This document shows, piece by piece, positions 36,020 through 45,879 of a stretch of DNA of 64,000 nt. Both the position numbers and the translations under genes were made by a program. The notes under the pieces are model-generated. The model was not told the origin of the DNA. It made no database searches and saw only the letters and a list, made by a program, of their open reading frames with translations. Origin of the DNA: Lentimicrobium saccharophilum (lineage in GTDB: Bacteria; Bacteroidota; Bacteroidia; Bacteroidales; Lentimicrobiaceae); contig NZ_DF968183.1 in the NCBI RefSeq assembly GCF_001192835.1, forward strand, positions 1,009,021-1,073,020. Reading direction: 5' to 3'. Positions within the stretch are counted from its first letter, which is position 1. The number at the start of each line of letters is the position of its first letter.

Positions 36020-36939
36020 TGAACGAAGCAAACATAGCCGTCCTTATTCCTGTGCATAACGGGTTGCATTTCACTTCAAAGTGCCTGAAGGATTTGTATC
36101 ATCAGATCAACCTGCTCAGCAACGAAACAAAAAAATTCACCATCGTTGTTATTGATGATGGATCTACAGATAAAAGCCAGGAATGGATTAAGGCCAACTA
36201 TCCTGAAACCGTAATATTGAATGGAGATGGCAGTCTGTGGTGGGGAGGAGGCATCAATAAGGGAACTCAGTATGCCATTGATGAACTTAAATGTGATTAT
36301 GTTCTTTGGTGGAACAATGATATACATACGGACGGCGATTATTTCAGGAATCTGCTGCTGATAGCCAGCGAAACTGAGGAAAATACAATTATTGGCTCGA
36401 AAATATATTTTGCTGACAAGCCGGAAGTTATCTGGTCAATGGGAGGAATTTTCGATACCAGGTCCGGCAGAAAATATACCATCGGGATGCTTCAGAAAGA
36501 TTCAGAGCAATTCAGCCGGCCTATTGAAGCTGACTGGCTCCCCGGAATGGGGACACTTATACACCGTTCCGTTTTCGAGAAGATTGGATACGTTAATGCA
36601 ACTGATTTCCCCCAATATCATGGTGACAGTGATTTCACTTTCAGGGCAAAACTTGCGGGATACCGTATTTTAGTATCACCATTGCTGAAGATATGGAACG
36701 ACAAAAGCAATTCCGGGCTGCATCATTATAACAGTTTCCGATTGCTTATTAAATCACTGACCGATATCAAATCAAACAATAATGTGAAGAAGGATGTTCT
36801 TTTCTATCACAAATACGCCACCTCACCGGTGGCATATATTGCATTGGCTCACAAATACATATATTACATCGGCGGATTTTTTAAATGGAAAATTCTCAGC
36901 CTGGCGGGTTTTAAAAAACGCGATTCCCAACTGAAATAG
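36019..36939 (+). CDS. family 2 glycosyltransferase
   Basis: 306 residues. N-terminal GT-A fold: IAVLIPVHNGLHFTSKCLKDL, the nucleotide-sugar loop VIDDGSTDKSQEW, the DXD-like segment WWNNDIHTDGDYF near residue 96, and a later acidic GDSDFTFRAKLAG. It resembles rhamnosyltransferase-like GT2 enzymes. The start overlaps the previous stop by 1 base, indicating translational coupling with the polymerase candidate. Donor and acceptor are unknown. Confidence 0.88.
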   Translation: MNEANIAVLIPVHNGLHFTSKCLKDLYHQINLLSNETKKFTIVVIDDGSTDKSQEWIKANYPETVILNGDGSLWWGGGINKGTQYAIDELKCDYVLWWNNDIHTDGDYFRNLLLIASETEENTIIGSKIYFADKPEVIWSMGGIFDTRSGRKYTIGMLQKDSEQFSRPIEADWLPGMGTLIHRSVFEKIGYVNATDFPQYHGDSDFTFRAKLAGYRILVSPLLKIWNDKSNSGLHHYNSFRLLIKSLTDIKSNNNVKKDVLFYHKYATSPVAYIALAHKYIYYIGGFFKWKILSLAGFKKRDSQLK

Positions 36940-36945
36940 TAAAAA

Positions 36946-38115
36946 ATGAAAGTTTCAATTTTTAATGGTGCAGGACAGGTTGATTATTTGTACGGGCTGG
37001 TTTCCGGACTTGCCCAGTTTAAAGAAGACCAGATTAATGTTCTGGATGCCGATGTAACCGGTGATTTATTCCTTCAATATCCCAATGTCAGATATATTCC
37101 GGTTTTCAGGTTTCTGCCAAAGAATTCTTCCTTTTTCAGTAAAGGGTTAAACATCGTGCGGTTTTATTTCAGACAAATATGGTACCTTCTCACCTCTTCT
37201 CCGGGAATTGTTCATTTTCAATGGCTTGACAGATATAAACTTATTGACAGGCTTATTCTGCCAACGATTGCCAGAATGATGGGCAACAAGGTTGTATTGA
37301 CCGTTCACAATATAAATGCCGGCAGCAGAGACAATAAAGATTCAAAGATTAACAGGCTGACGCTAAAATATCTTTACCGGATATCAAACCACCTGATTGT
37401 GCATACTCCTTTAAGTAAATCTGAACTGATTACTGAATTTGGCACCCAGGATTCTAAAATTTCCGTTGTCAGGCATGGTTTGAACAACAGGGTCAGTCAC
37501 AAAGGATTGAAATCCCGGGAAGGCAGAGAATTGCTTGGCATCCGTGACAATGAAAAAACAGTGCTGTTTTTCGGCAATATCGATCATTATAAAGGGCTTG
37601 ATATCCTGATCAAATGTCTTGACTTCTTGCCTGATAACATTATAGACAATTTCCGGCTGCTCATCGCCGGTAACTCAAAAGATGAGAATTACACTGGAAA
37701 AATACTATCCGACATTTCGGACTCCACTCACAGTCAGCTGATTAATTACAGAATATGCTATATCCCTGATGAGGATGTAGAGCAATACTTTACAGCTGCT
37801 GATTGCATCGTACTGCCATACAGAAAAATATATCAGTCAGGTGTCATTTTTATGGCATATACCTTTGGATTACCAATTATTGTGACAGATATAGGAAATT
37901 TTAAAAATGACATGCTGGAAGGTAAAACCGGCATGATAATCAAAGAAAATACACCGGAAATGCTTTCCAAAACCATTACTGACTTCTTTAGTTCGGAGAT
38001 GTATCTTAAACTCTCGGAAACAAGGGGTTTTATTAAAAAATGGGCCATTGAAAATTATGGTTGGGAAAGTATTGGGAAAGAAACCCGTAACTGCTACCTG
38101 AAATTATTTAAATAA
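36946..38115 (+). CDS. family 4-type glycosyltransferase
   Basis: 389 residues. GT-B fold: N-terminal half with VHFQWLDRYKL and LTVHNINAGSRDNKD; C-terminal nucleotide-sugar half with TVLFFGNIDHYKGLDILIKCL, CIVLPYRKIYQSGVIFMAYTFGLPIIVTDIGN and EGKTGMI. The usual Glu at the start of the E-x7-E motif seems replaced in this protein. It follows the GT2 gene by 6 bases. Sugar unknown. Confidence 0.88.
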   Translation: MKVSIFNGAGQVDYLYGLVSGLAQFKEDQINVLDADVTGDLFLQYPNVRYIPVFRFLPKNSSFFSKGLNIVRFYFRQIWYLLTSSPGIVHFQWLDRYKLIDRLILPTIARMMGNKVVLTVHNINAGSRDNKDSKINRLTLKYLYRISNHLIVHTPLSKSELITEFGTQDSKISVVRHGLNNRVSHKGLKSREGRELLGIRDNEKTVLFFGNIDHYKGLDILIKCLDFLPDNIIDNFRLLIAGNSKDENYTGKILSDISDSTHSQLINYRICYIPDEDVEQYFTAADCIVLPYRKIYQSGVIFMAYTFGLPIIVTDIGNFKNDMLEGKTGMIIKENTPEMLSKTITDFFSSEMYLKLSETRGFIKKWAIENYGWESIGKETRNCYLKLFK

Positions 38116-38338
38116 CCTTCATTTTATCAAAGCCTTAAGGAAAACAATCAGATATTGCATTCGCCGGTTATAAGAAAGGGAGTCATCCGAATAATGAATT
38201 TACCGGCCAAATGTGCCACTTATTTATTTACTTTTAGCAGAATTTTCTTTTCAACCCTTACAAACCAGAACTGCTTTGGATTGTTGGTATTTCATTACAG
38301 CAGCCAATCATTTGGGCCGAATCATATAAATTAACAAT

Positions 38339-39127
38339 ATGAAAGTTAGCGACAGGCCGGTTATTTTTTTCCGGAATGATGACGTAAGGGAGCGCCTTGA
38401 CTACACCCTGATCAGTCTGACAGAGCTATTTCTGAAACAACAGATTCCGCTTGCCCATGCTGTAGAGCCTGCAAACATCACGCCCGAAGTTGTCAACTGG
38501 TTAAAATCATTAAAGACAGACTACCCCCGGTTAATTGACATCGTACAGCATGGTTACAATCACAATGCTGAAAACCCGGGCATAAAGATGGAATTCGGTG
38601 GCTCCCGGAATTACGCCGATCAATACAATGACATTCTCAAAGGGAAAGACCTGATGTATGAATATTTTTCTGAACACTGGTCCCCTGTTTTCACTTTTCC
38701 TTACGGCACTTATAATTCCGGTTCCCTGAGAGCTCTTTCTGACTGCGGATTTAAAATACTTTCTTCGAAGATCAAATTTACCATGAAAGCCAGGTTAAAA
38801 AATTTCCTTGGCCGTTCGCTTGGAAAGGACTTCATTTTTGGAAAATCCGTCAACTATCATCCGGGTGTCAGAAGTAATTACAACTTCAGCGAAATCTCGG
38901 TTTCGGTGAACCTGATCAGAAAATACACAGGATATGAAACAGCTGACCATTACAACCTTCAGGAAATTCTTTACCAGATTGAAGCAGCCCGAAAACATAC
39001 ATCCATCATCGGGATTCTGATGCATCACCGCTTCCATGGTAATCATCTGGACATGATTCAGGAATTACTGACTCACCTTAGAAATACCGGATATTCTTTT
39101 GTTTCATTTTCTGAGCTGATGTATTAA
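38339..39127 (+). CDS. polysaccharide deacetylase-like (NodB-type) protein
   Basis: 262 residues. The NodB-type metal site is visible: two Asp residues in FFRNDDVRERL near residue 15 and an H-x3-H pair in QHGYNHN near residue 76. VFTFPYGTYNSGSLRAL follows, typical of motif 3. No signal peptide is seen, so it is probably cytoplasmic, acting on a precursor sugar or lipid-linked glycan rather than the finished polymer. It follows a 223-base gap with no recognised features. Confidence 0.78.
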   Translation: MKVSDRPVIFFRNDDVRERLDYTLISLTELFLKQQIPLAHAVEPANITPEVVNWLKSLKTDYPRLIDIVQHGYNHNAENPGIKMEFGGSRNYADQYNDILKGKDLMYEYFSEHWSPVFTFPYGTYNSGSLRALSDCGFKILSSKIKFTMKARLKNFLGRSLGKDFIFGKSVNYHPGVRSNYNFSEISVSVNLIRKYTGYETADHYNLQEILYQIEAARKHTSIIGILMHHRFHGNHLDMIQELLTHLRNTGYSFVSFSELMY

Positions 39128-39147
39128 CTGTCTAAAATTATCAGTAC

Positions 39148-41007
39148 ATGAAAGAGTTTATTCATGAAATCGATATTGACAAGCAGATCAAGCCCAAAAT
39201 GGCAGGATATCTTCTTGTTGAATCGGATCCGAATGACCCGGACAGAAGCCAGAACATCCTTTCTGAAGGCATCAGGAATTTTTTCGGCGGGTTTGGCAAC
39301 AGGGCACATATCTACTCCCTGGGTAAATTCATCTTTGCGCTGCTGATTCCTGACGAAATTCACAAACTGGACATTTGTGGCTTTATCAGGGATAAACGGG
39401 ATTTTGCTTTTATAGAGGGTACGTTTTATGAATCACCCACTCCCGATAGCTTAATTAAAAACAGGAAAGATGCAGGAAATTATCTTGCTGAAGAAATTCT
39501 GAATATATGCAGATCAGGGAATCCGGACAAACTTAAAGAACTCAACGGGAGATATTCAGGCTTCTCCTATCTTTATGAAACCGACACCCTGATCATTTTC
39601 AATGACCAGTTGGGTGGTAACAGGATTTATGTTTATGACAACAGCAAAGTCTTCGCTATCAGCAATAATGTTTTTGCGCTGGCATCAAATCCGGCTCTGC
39701 AGATTTCAATCAATGAACAATCAATTGCAGAAATACTTCAGTTGGAATATCCGCTATACAGAAATACTGAATTCAATGAGATAACCCTCATTGTACCGTC
39801 TGATATCTATATCCGGAAGGGGAAATCAGTCGTTTACCGGAAGTATTACCAGAAGTTCGACAGAAGCAGGAAAATGTCGGACAACAGTTACATCGAAGGC
39901 CTGAAGCATGTCATTGATTCTTTTTTTAAGAAACTTTACCAGCAGGTTGAAGAGCCACTTGGAATTTTCATGTCGAAAGGAAAAGACAGCAGGATATTTC
40001 TGCCATTCATGGAACACAACCAAATACCATATATACCTTATGTTTTCAAAGACGGAACAGGGGTTTTTGATTACCCTTACGTAAAAAGAATTGCAGAATT
40101 GCTGCAAAAAGACTTACATGTACTTGAGTCATATTCGATTGACCGTCGCCTCGCGTTTATGATTGCAATGAGCACAACGCCAACATTTTCATGGGGCGCT
40201 TTGGGCAGTCTGGCATCCGGCTATTCTTCAACGGCATTGATGGGACTTTTCGGAGACATGAGTTCGGGCAAGATGCCTTCATTCAGGGTTCCTGGTATTA
40301 AAACCCGTGATGATATGATCCATGGCATTTTTGATTGGATTACCAAAGGTGTTACACGCGAAATTTTCAAGGAATCGCTGACCTGCTATAATAAATATGA
40401 CATCTGGAATCAATATACATCACTATACAAGGAGTATCCGGAATCGGAGCTCCTGATTGACACAGAGATTCACCACGACACTGACAACCGCTCATTTCGC
40501 AACACCCAGCCGATCCTGCTGCGTGCACAGCACTTTCTGACGCCTGTCACCCCATTTGCCGACAGAGAAATACTTAAAGCCTATCACTCGTTACCGGCAA
40601 GCCTGATACGTTCTCAAAAAGCACATGCGAAGATTGCGGCAACCGAGCAAAAATCCAATTCTGTCAGATCCACGGCTTTCCCCGTTTCCCTGAAACTTGA
40701 AAGCCGTATTCGCCCTGCAATGCTCCAGATTATCAGATTCAACAACAGGAACAGCAACCTTCTGCTCCGTTGGCAAATTAAAAAGTTTAATCCGTACGTT
40801 GAAACAGATCATTTCATCCCTCGATCAGACTATTTCAGGAATTTATTCATTGACAAAAAATCAATCAGACCAGGTCATAAACGCTTACTGACCCGAATGT
40901 ATAACACTGACGATTACCTTCACCTGATTTTTCATGACAATATCAGATCTTTTTGCAGGACACCGGATATTGTTTATAATGAAATGGAAGCGATGCAGAA
41001 AAATTGA
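39148..41007 (+). CDS. asparagine synthase-like protein without catalytic Cys
   Basis: 619 residues. The N-terminal part resembles a class II glutaminase fold (GRYSGFSYLYETDTLIIFNDQLGGNRIYVY, near residue 135) but lacks an N-terminal Cys2, so it cannot use glutamine in the normal way. The C-terminal synthetase part has the ATP loop FMSKGKDSRIFL near residue 275, a variant of SGGxDS. Such proteins are common in exopolysaccharide loci and are thought to amidate uronic acids or link amino acids. 20 bases after the deacetylase gene. Confidence 0.8.
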   Translation: MKEFIHEIDIDKQIKPKMAGYLLVESDPNDPDRSQNILSEGIRNFFGGFGNRAHIYSLGKFIFALLIPDEIHKLDICGFIRDKRDFAFIEGTFYESPTPDSLIKNRKDAGNYLAEEILNICRSGNPDKLKELNGRYSGFSYLYETDTLIIFNDQLGGNRIYVYDNSKVFAISNNVFALASNPALQISINEQSIAEILQLEYPLYRNTEFNEITLIVPSDIYIRKGKSVVYRKYYQKFDRSRKMSDNSYIEGLKHVIDSFFKKLYQQVEEPLGIFMSKGKDSRIFLPFMEHNQIPYIPYVFKDGTGVFDYPYVKRIAELLQKDLHVLESYSIDRRLAFMIAMSTTPTFSWGALGSLASGYSSTALMGLFGDMSSGKMPSFRVPGIKTRDDMIHGIFDWITKGVTREIFKESLTCYNKYDIWNQYTSLYKEYPESELLIDTEIHHDTDNRSFRNTQPILLRAQHFLTPVTPFADREILKAYHSLPASLIRSQKAHAKIAATEQKSNSVRSTAFPVSLKLESRIRPAMLQIIRFNNRNSNLLLRWQIKKFNPYVETDHFIPRSDYFRNLFIDKKSIRPGHKRLLTRMYNTDDYLHLIFHDNIRSFCRTPDIVYNEMEAMQKN

Positions 41008-41039
41008 AATCCAACAATCAAAGAACAGGACTTCTCTGT

Positions 41040-42197
41040 ATGAAAAAATGGATTATCTTCAGCGGTACCGACTGGTTCAGACCTTCTGTTACCAGTACCC
41101 GTCAGATAATGATGCAATTTAAGCTAAAAGGATATTATATTCTGTGGGTAAATCCTATCGCATTTAAATCTCCGGCGGTAAATTCGGAGAACAGAAAATC
41201 AATGCGAAAAAAAATACTGAACAAATTGCAGACCCACCTTAAGTTTATCAGGAAAGCAGATCAGGGAGTTTACGTATTGGTTCCCTTCTACATTCCTCTG
41301 TTCAGTGCAACCGGCGATAAGATCAATGACATGCTGATCAGGCTTCAAATAGCAGTTATTACGTTTTTTCTGGGCATCAGGATCAGAGAAACCATTTTGT
41401 GGATATCGGGTAGCTTCACCTTATCGCCGGTTCTGCATAAACCTTTTTACCGCAAAATTTATCAGGCGGCCGACCTTATCTCAGATTTCAGGACCAGCAA
41501 CCAGGCACTTCTGAAAGAACTCCGGAGAAAAGAACATTACCTCGGGACTCATGTCGATCTTTTATTCGCAAGTTCTCCGAATATCAGGACTAAACTGGAA
41601 CAACTTACAGGCAGGCAGGTTTCCTTGTTAACTCATGGTGTAAACTTCACACATTTCAATACTGCAGTGGAAGTAAATCCGTTTATGTTAAAAGTTAAGG
41701 CATCGGGCCTGCCGGTTGCCGGTTATTTTGGAACACTTTCAGATGCCAATGACAAAGAAGTCTTCAGAATACTTGCAGAGCGCGGATTTTCGGTTGTAAT
41801 TATCGGAAAAGTGCTGGGAGATTACTCTTCACTTGAAAATCTTGACAACATTTATTTTACCGGCCCTGTTGATTTTAAGGAACTCCCCTCCTATGCCCGG
41901 GCTTTCGATGTTTGTCTGCTCAACTGGATTATGGCCGACTGGATTTACAATTCATACCCTGTTAAGACCCTTGAATACCTGGCTATGGGCAAGCCCATTG
42001 TCAGTTGCCCCATCCCGGTAGTAAAGGAACTTTTTGGTTCACTGGTATACTTCGCAGATACGCCTGAAGAATACCTGGAAAAAGCCTTGCTTGCATTGAA
42101 AGAAAACAGCAGAGAATTATCAGAAGCCAGAGTCAGTGCAGCCGCAGAACACACCTGGGAAAGTAAATTTAAAACCATAGAATCTGCAATCCAATGA
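41040..42197 (+). CDS. glycosyltransferase (GT-B, family 1/4-like)
   Basis: 385 residues from the ATG at 41040; a TTG start 12 codons earlier would overlap the previous gene. WIIFSGTDWFRPSVTSTRQIM opens the GT-B N-domain. The C-domain has VAGYFGTLSDANDKEVFR, NIYFTGPVDFKELPSYA and YNSYPVKTLEYLAMGKPIVSCPIP, where the E-x7-E-like segment is clear. Its stop overlaps the CapK-like start by 4 bases (ATGA), so both are coupled. Confidence 0.85.
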   Translation: MKKWIIFSGTDWFRPSVTSTRQIMMQFKLKGYYILWVNPIAFKSPAVNSENRKSMRKKILNKLQTHLKFIRKADQGVYVLVPFYIPLFSATGDKINDMLIRLQIAVITFFLGIRIRETILWISGSFTLSPVLHKPFYRKIYQAADLISDFRTSNQALLKELRRKEHYLGTHVDLLFASSPNIRTKLEQLTGRQVSLLTHGVNFTHFNTAVEVNPFMLKVKASGLPVAGYFGTLSDANDKEVFRILAERGFSVVIIGKVLGDYSSLENLDNIYFTGPVDFKELPSYARAFDVCLLNWIMADWIYNSYPVKTLEYLAMGKPIVSCPIPVVKELFGSLVYFADTPEEYLEKALLALKENSRELSEARVSAAAEHTWESKFKTIESAIQ

Positions 42198-43495
42198 AGA
42201 CAGGCATAAAACTCATTGACCTGGCCAGGGGCACCGATATCCTGGGTAAATACAAGGAGCTTGTCAGGCTTTGGGATAATAAATCGCCTCTTGAGGAAGC
42301 CCGTAATAAGAACCTTGCCGGATTCCTGCTGGCCATCAGGAGCCAGAACCGATTTTACAGCCCCTTACTGGGTAGATTTAGCCCGGATGAGATCATTGAC
42401 AATCCGCAGAAGGTGCTGACAGACATGCCGGTCATCGACAAAAAAATGCTATCCGAAAACCAGCATCTGGTTTTTACCCCGGTTAAAGGCGTTGACTATC
42501 AGTTTAAGAAAACAGGAGGCAGCACCGGCGAACCTTTCCGGTATTATGTCGACAAGGAGCACCTCTCCTGGATGTGGGCACATAACTATCTGTTCTGGCA
42601 CAACAACTGCGGTTATGAACCCGGGGAGCCGTTTGTTACAATAGCCGGTAACTCTCTCCGCACAGTCAATAAAAAATTTTCTGAGAGTATTTATCACAAA
42701 CTTCAGAACAATTATTTCCTTAAGGGTGACATGATCGACAATAATCTGAAACCGGATCTTTCAAAATTAAAGAAAGCGGTGTTGATTTATGGATACCCCA
42801 GCTCAATCCTTAACATTATAAAATCAGTGCCTGAGTTCTCATCACATTTCAAGGGGCTCAGGGCAATTTTCACAACCTCTGAGCAATTAATACCATCGGT
42901 TCGCAGACAAATAGAGGCGGCATTCAATAAACCTGTATTTGATATTTACGGGGCTAATGATGGTGGAATCCTGGGATGTGAATGTCCTGAACACCAGGGA
43001 TATCATTACAATTTTCTCAATTGCTTTGCTGAAACATTGACAACAGAAGACGGGTTTACCGAATTGTTGCTGACCAACACAAACAGTCAGAACTATCCCT
43101 TCATAAGATACCGTGTCGGAGATATAGGAAGTATCACCAGCGACAGATGCATATGCGGCTCTGCATGGCCAAGGATAATTGATTTAAAAGGCAGAACAAG
43201 GGACCTTATCAGAAAACCGGATGGTGGTTCAATTCATGGAGCATATTTCAATAAAATTCTATTTGACTTCCCCGAGGTCGACGCCTACCGCATTGTTCAG
43301 GAAACTGATTATTCGGTGACTGTTTATATTCACCTGAAGCAAATGCAACTATTTGACAAAATGGCAACAAAACTGACCGCCACGCTGAATAAACTTCTGC
43401 CAGAACTCTCCTTTTCAATTGTGCAAATGCAGGAATACAATCCGACCAATGCAAAGTTTAAATTAATTGAAAGCCATGTCAATCAATCTATGTAG
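42194..43495 (+). CDS. CapK/phenylacetate-CoA ligase-like adenylating enzyme
   Basis: 433 residues. The phosphate-binding loop FKKTGGSTGEPFRYYV (about residues 100-115) and the adenylate region YGANDGGILGCEC are typical of PaaK/CapK proteins, followed by YRVGDIG and LKGRTRDLI. Such enzymes in capsule loci probably activate an acyl or amino group for transfer to a sugar; the substrate is not known. A Cys-rich segment (LGCECPEH and later CICGS) could bind a metal. Coupled to its neighbours by overlaps on both sides. Confidence 0.8.
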   Translation: MKTGIKLIDLARGTDILGKYKELVRLWDNKSPLEEARNKNLAGFLLAIRSQNRFYSPLLGRFSPDEIIDNPQKVLTDMPVIDKKMLSENQHLVFTPVKGVDYQFKKTGGSTGEPFRYYVDKEHLSWMWAHNYLFWHNNCGYEPGEPFVTIAGNSLRTVNKKFSESIYHKLQNNYFLKGDMIDNNLKPDLSKLKKAVLIYGYPSSILNIIKSVPEFSSHFKGLRAIFTTSEQLIPSVRRQIEAAFNKPVFDIYGANDGGILGCECPEHQGYHYNFLNCFAETLTTEDGFTELLLTNTNSQNYPFIRYRVGDIGSITSDRCICGSAWPRIIDLKGRTRDLIRKPDGGSIHGAYFNKILFDFPEVDAYRIVQETDYSVTVYIHLKQMQLFDKMATKLTATLNKLLPELSFSIVQMQEYNPTNAKFKLIESHVNQSM

Positions 43496-44501
43496 TGTCG
43501 GTGATATTATGCTTGGCGAAAATGTTCATCATTTCGGCCGGGGAATTATAAAAAAATTCAGCAGCGATTATACCAGGCTGCTGAGTCCGAAGGTCTATGA
43601 GGTAATATCAGAGGCAGACATCCTTATTTTTAACATGGAGTCGGGTTTTGCCCCGGATATTCATTTCTTGAAGCGTAACATCAGCAACGGAGTTTATCTT
43701 GCACCTGAAAGTGCTGCAACTATTTTCAGAAAGATCAATGCAATTAAAATAGCCAACGTTGCCAACAATCATTTCAGTCAGCATGGAGTGCAATCTGCCG
43801 GACATAGCCTTCAGTTTCTCGAAAAAGAAGGCATTCTTGTCGCAGGAAGAGACAACACCCCCCTGGTTATAGAAATGAACAGCAAAGTTTTAAAAATCTG
43901 GGGAGTAAGCCTTATAGATGATAAGAATTACTGCGGTCAGTACTTTCGCAGTTCCAACAACAATCTTATCCGTGATTTGAATCTCAGCCGGAAAGCCGAT
44001 AATGAAATCCGCATCATCAGCATTCATTGGGGTGATGAATATCTGACACTGGAAAATGCACAACAGCAAATTCTTGCACAGGAATTAAGCGATGCCGGTT
44101 TTGATTTCATACTTGGACATCATCCGCATGTGATACAGTCTGTAGTCAGACTAAATAAAACTTGGACTGTCTTTAGTCACGGCAACTTTATTTTCGATCA
44201 GAACTTTTCCAAATTAACCCAAACGGGATTGATTTTCAATGCCAATCTTTCCGATAATCATCCAAAATTATTATTTTCGCATCAGAAAATGTTCCAGGTT
44301 AAAGAACTCAGAGCAACCAGCCCTGAAGCATTGAATCATTATTGCAAAAAGCACTTTCATCCACGAAAGCCATTTTTTATGCGGATCAGGATGAAAGTTG
44401 AATTAATTGTTCATTTTTATGAGCTCAACAGAAGTGTAATCGTCGTTTTTATGAAAAGACTTTTACGTAAAAGCAGTAGTCGCCATAATGGGGAAAATTA
44501 A
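43476..44501 (+). CDS. CapA-family (PGA_cap) metallophosphatase-like protein
   Basis: 341 residues from the ATG at 43476, overlapping the CapK-like gene by 20 bases. The CapA fold shows as SVGDIMLGENVHHFG, FNMESGF, NVANNHFSQHG, ISIHWGDEYL, FILGHHPHVIQSV and VFSHGNFIFDQ, with the Asp, His and Asn metal ligands in order. CapA in Bacillus is needed for poly-gamma-glutamate capsule export, but in mixed polysaccharide loci its role is unclear. No signal peptide is seen. The last 14 bases overlap the next gene. Confidence 0.85.
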   Translation: MSINLCSVGDIMLGENVHHFGRGIIKKFSSDYTRLLSPKVYEVISEADILIFNMESGFAPDIHFLKRNISNGVYLAPESAATIFRKINAIKIANVANNHFSQHGVQSAGHSLQFLEKEGILVAGRDNTPLVIEMNSKVLKIWGVSLIDDKNYCGQYFRSSNNNLIRDLNLSRKADNEIRIISIHWGDEYLTLENAQQQILAQELSDAGFDFILGHHPHVIQSVVRLNKTWTVFSHGNFIFDQNFSKLTQTGLIFNANLSDNHPKLLFSHQKMFQVKELRATSPEALNHYCKKHFHPRKPFFMRIRMKVELIVHFYELNRSVIVVFMKRLLRKSSSRHNGEN

Positions 44502-44943
44502 AATACTTGCCATCGCCTCCAGCGGAGGCCACTGGATACAATTGTTAAGACTTCTGCCGGCTTTTGACGGACAGTATCTGATTTTTGTGTCCACCCATAA
44601 AGGCAATCAGGCCCAGGTTGAAGGCTATAAATTTTATGCAGTTACCGATGCAACGAGATGGGAAAAACTGAAGCTTATTAAAATGGCCTTTGAAGTAAGG
44701 AGAATTATTGTAAATGAAAATCCTGATGTGATTATTTCAACAGGGGCAGCACCCGGGCTTATGGCTGTTATATGGGGAAGGTTGAAAAGAAAAAAGACAA
44801 TCTGGATCGACAGCATAGCAAATGTTGACCGGATATCCATGAGTGGCCGCATTGCAAAACCTTTCAGCCGGCTGCACCTTACCCAATGGGATCATCTGGC
44901 CGATAATAAATCAACGCTATTTAAAGGAACGGTTATATCATGA
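44488..44943 (+). CDS. Alg14/PssD-type glycosyltransferase subunit
   Basis: 151 residues, a membrane-docking half-enzyme. ILAIASSGGHWIQLLRLLPAF is the Alg14/PssD opening, then DVIISTGAAPGLMAV and TIWIDSIANVDRISMSGRI. It works with the Alg13/PssE-type partner encoded next, which overlaps by 4 bases. Together they form one GT family 28-type enzyme adding a sugar to a lipid-linked precursor. Confidence 0.88.
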   Translation: MGKIKILAIASSGGHWIQLLRLLPAFDGQYLIFVSTHKGNQAQVEGYKFYAVTDATRWEKLKLIKMAFEVRRIIVNENPDVIISTGAAPGLMAVIWGRLKRKKTIWIDSIANVDRISMSGRIAKPFSRLHLTQWDHLADNKSTLFKGTVIS

Positions 44944-45416
44944 TTTTTGTTGTAGTAGGAACACAGGAACCATTCGACAGGCTGATCAGAGCTGTTGACC
45001 GGTGGGCCGGCGACACCGGTTATAAAGAGATTTTTGGTCAGATTTCCAGGGCAGAATATCTACCAACCAACTTCCGTTATACTGACTTTATTGAGCCTGA
45101 ACATTTTATTGACAGGTTCAGGTCAGCTGATGTTATCGTCGGGCACGCAGGAATGGGAACAATCATTCAGGCGCTGCAGTTCTCCAAACCCATCATTGTA
45201 ATGCCCCGGCTATCAAGTTTTCATGAAACAAGAAATGATCACCAGATATCAACAGCAAAAAGCTTTGGAAGGTTGGGATACGTCCGGGATGTCTACTCGG
45301 AACAGGACCTTTTTGAAGCTTTAAACCGGATCGACACAATTAGACCTTCAAAACCCATAGGGCCAGGCGCTTCAGAAAACCTCCTGGCATCTCTCAGGGA
45401 ATTTATCGGCATTTAA
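44940..45416 (+). CDS. Alg13/PssE-type glycosyltransferase catalytic subunit
   Basis: 158 residues. MIFVVVGTQEPFDRLIRAVDRW opens the nucleotide-sugar-binding half of the split GT28 enzyme. VGHAGMGTIIQALQFSKPIIVMPR is the usual donor-binding loop, with ETRNDHQISTAKSF after it. It starts inside the end of the Alg14-type gene (ATGA overlap), so the two subunits should be made in equal amounts. Confidence 0.9.
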   Translation: MIFVVVGTQEPFDRLIRAVDRWAGDTGYKEIFGQISRAEYLPTNFRYTDFIEPEHFIDRFRSADVIVGHAGMGTIIQALQFSKPIIVMPRLSSFHETRNDHQISTAKSFGRLGYVRDVYSEQDLFEALNRIDTIRPSKPIGPGASENLLASLREFIGI

Positions 45417-45879
45417 CTTATCCCCGAAAATACAGACATGGTGGATCGAAGAAAAACCTTACTGTTGTTTCTGTTTCGGCAGTCATTTTATAAATAAACG
45501 CTGAGATTTTTTATATTTCACCCCGGCAACAAATGAAATTTGTCAATTATAGGTTGTTTTCAAGTAAAAGCGCAACAAATATGAGTTTTAGTTGTGAAAT
45601 ATAATTATTTTTGATAACTCGTACATTTCTACCTTCGACCACTAAAAAGAAAATTATTCATGTTGTAATAATCGTGAAAAGATTTCTTTTTTTTGACTGA
45701 CGTTGATTTTTGGTTTTAATATTTTCAGGTTTACCGGATTTCTTGCATAAAATAATTTCGGTTGAAAAGCGGCAGCGCGGCTAAGAAACAAATCCGGAAT
45801 TAATTTGTTGACATTGGCACTTAAGGCATTATTATTAACCTGATTTGCGATTAAATACTAAAACCCCCGAATAGCGAAA
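45417..45879. other. 463-base gap inside the exopolysaccharide locus with a promoter candidate
   Basis: No gene was supported. TTG at 45611-45613, 16 bases and TACCTTCG at 45630-45637 resemble a Bacteroidota promoter with a TTCG variant box, and could start a second operon at the initiating transferase. No strong terminator was seen after the Alg13-type gene. Confidence 0.4.
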
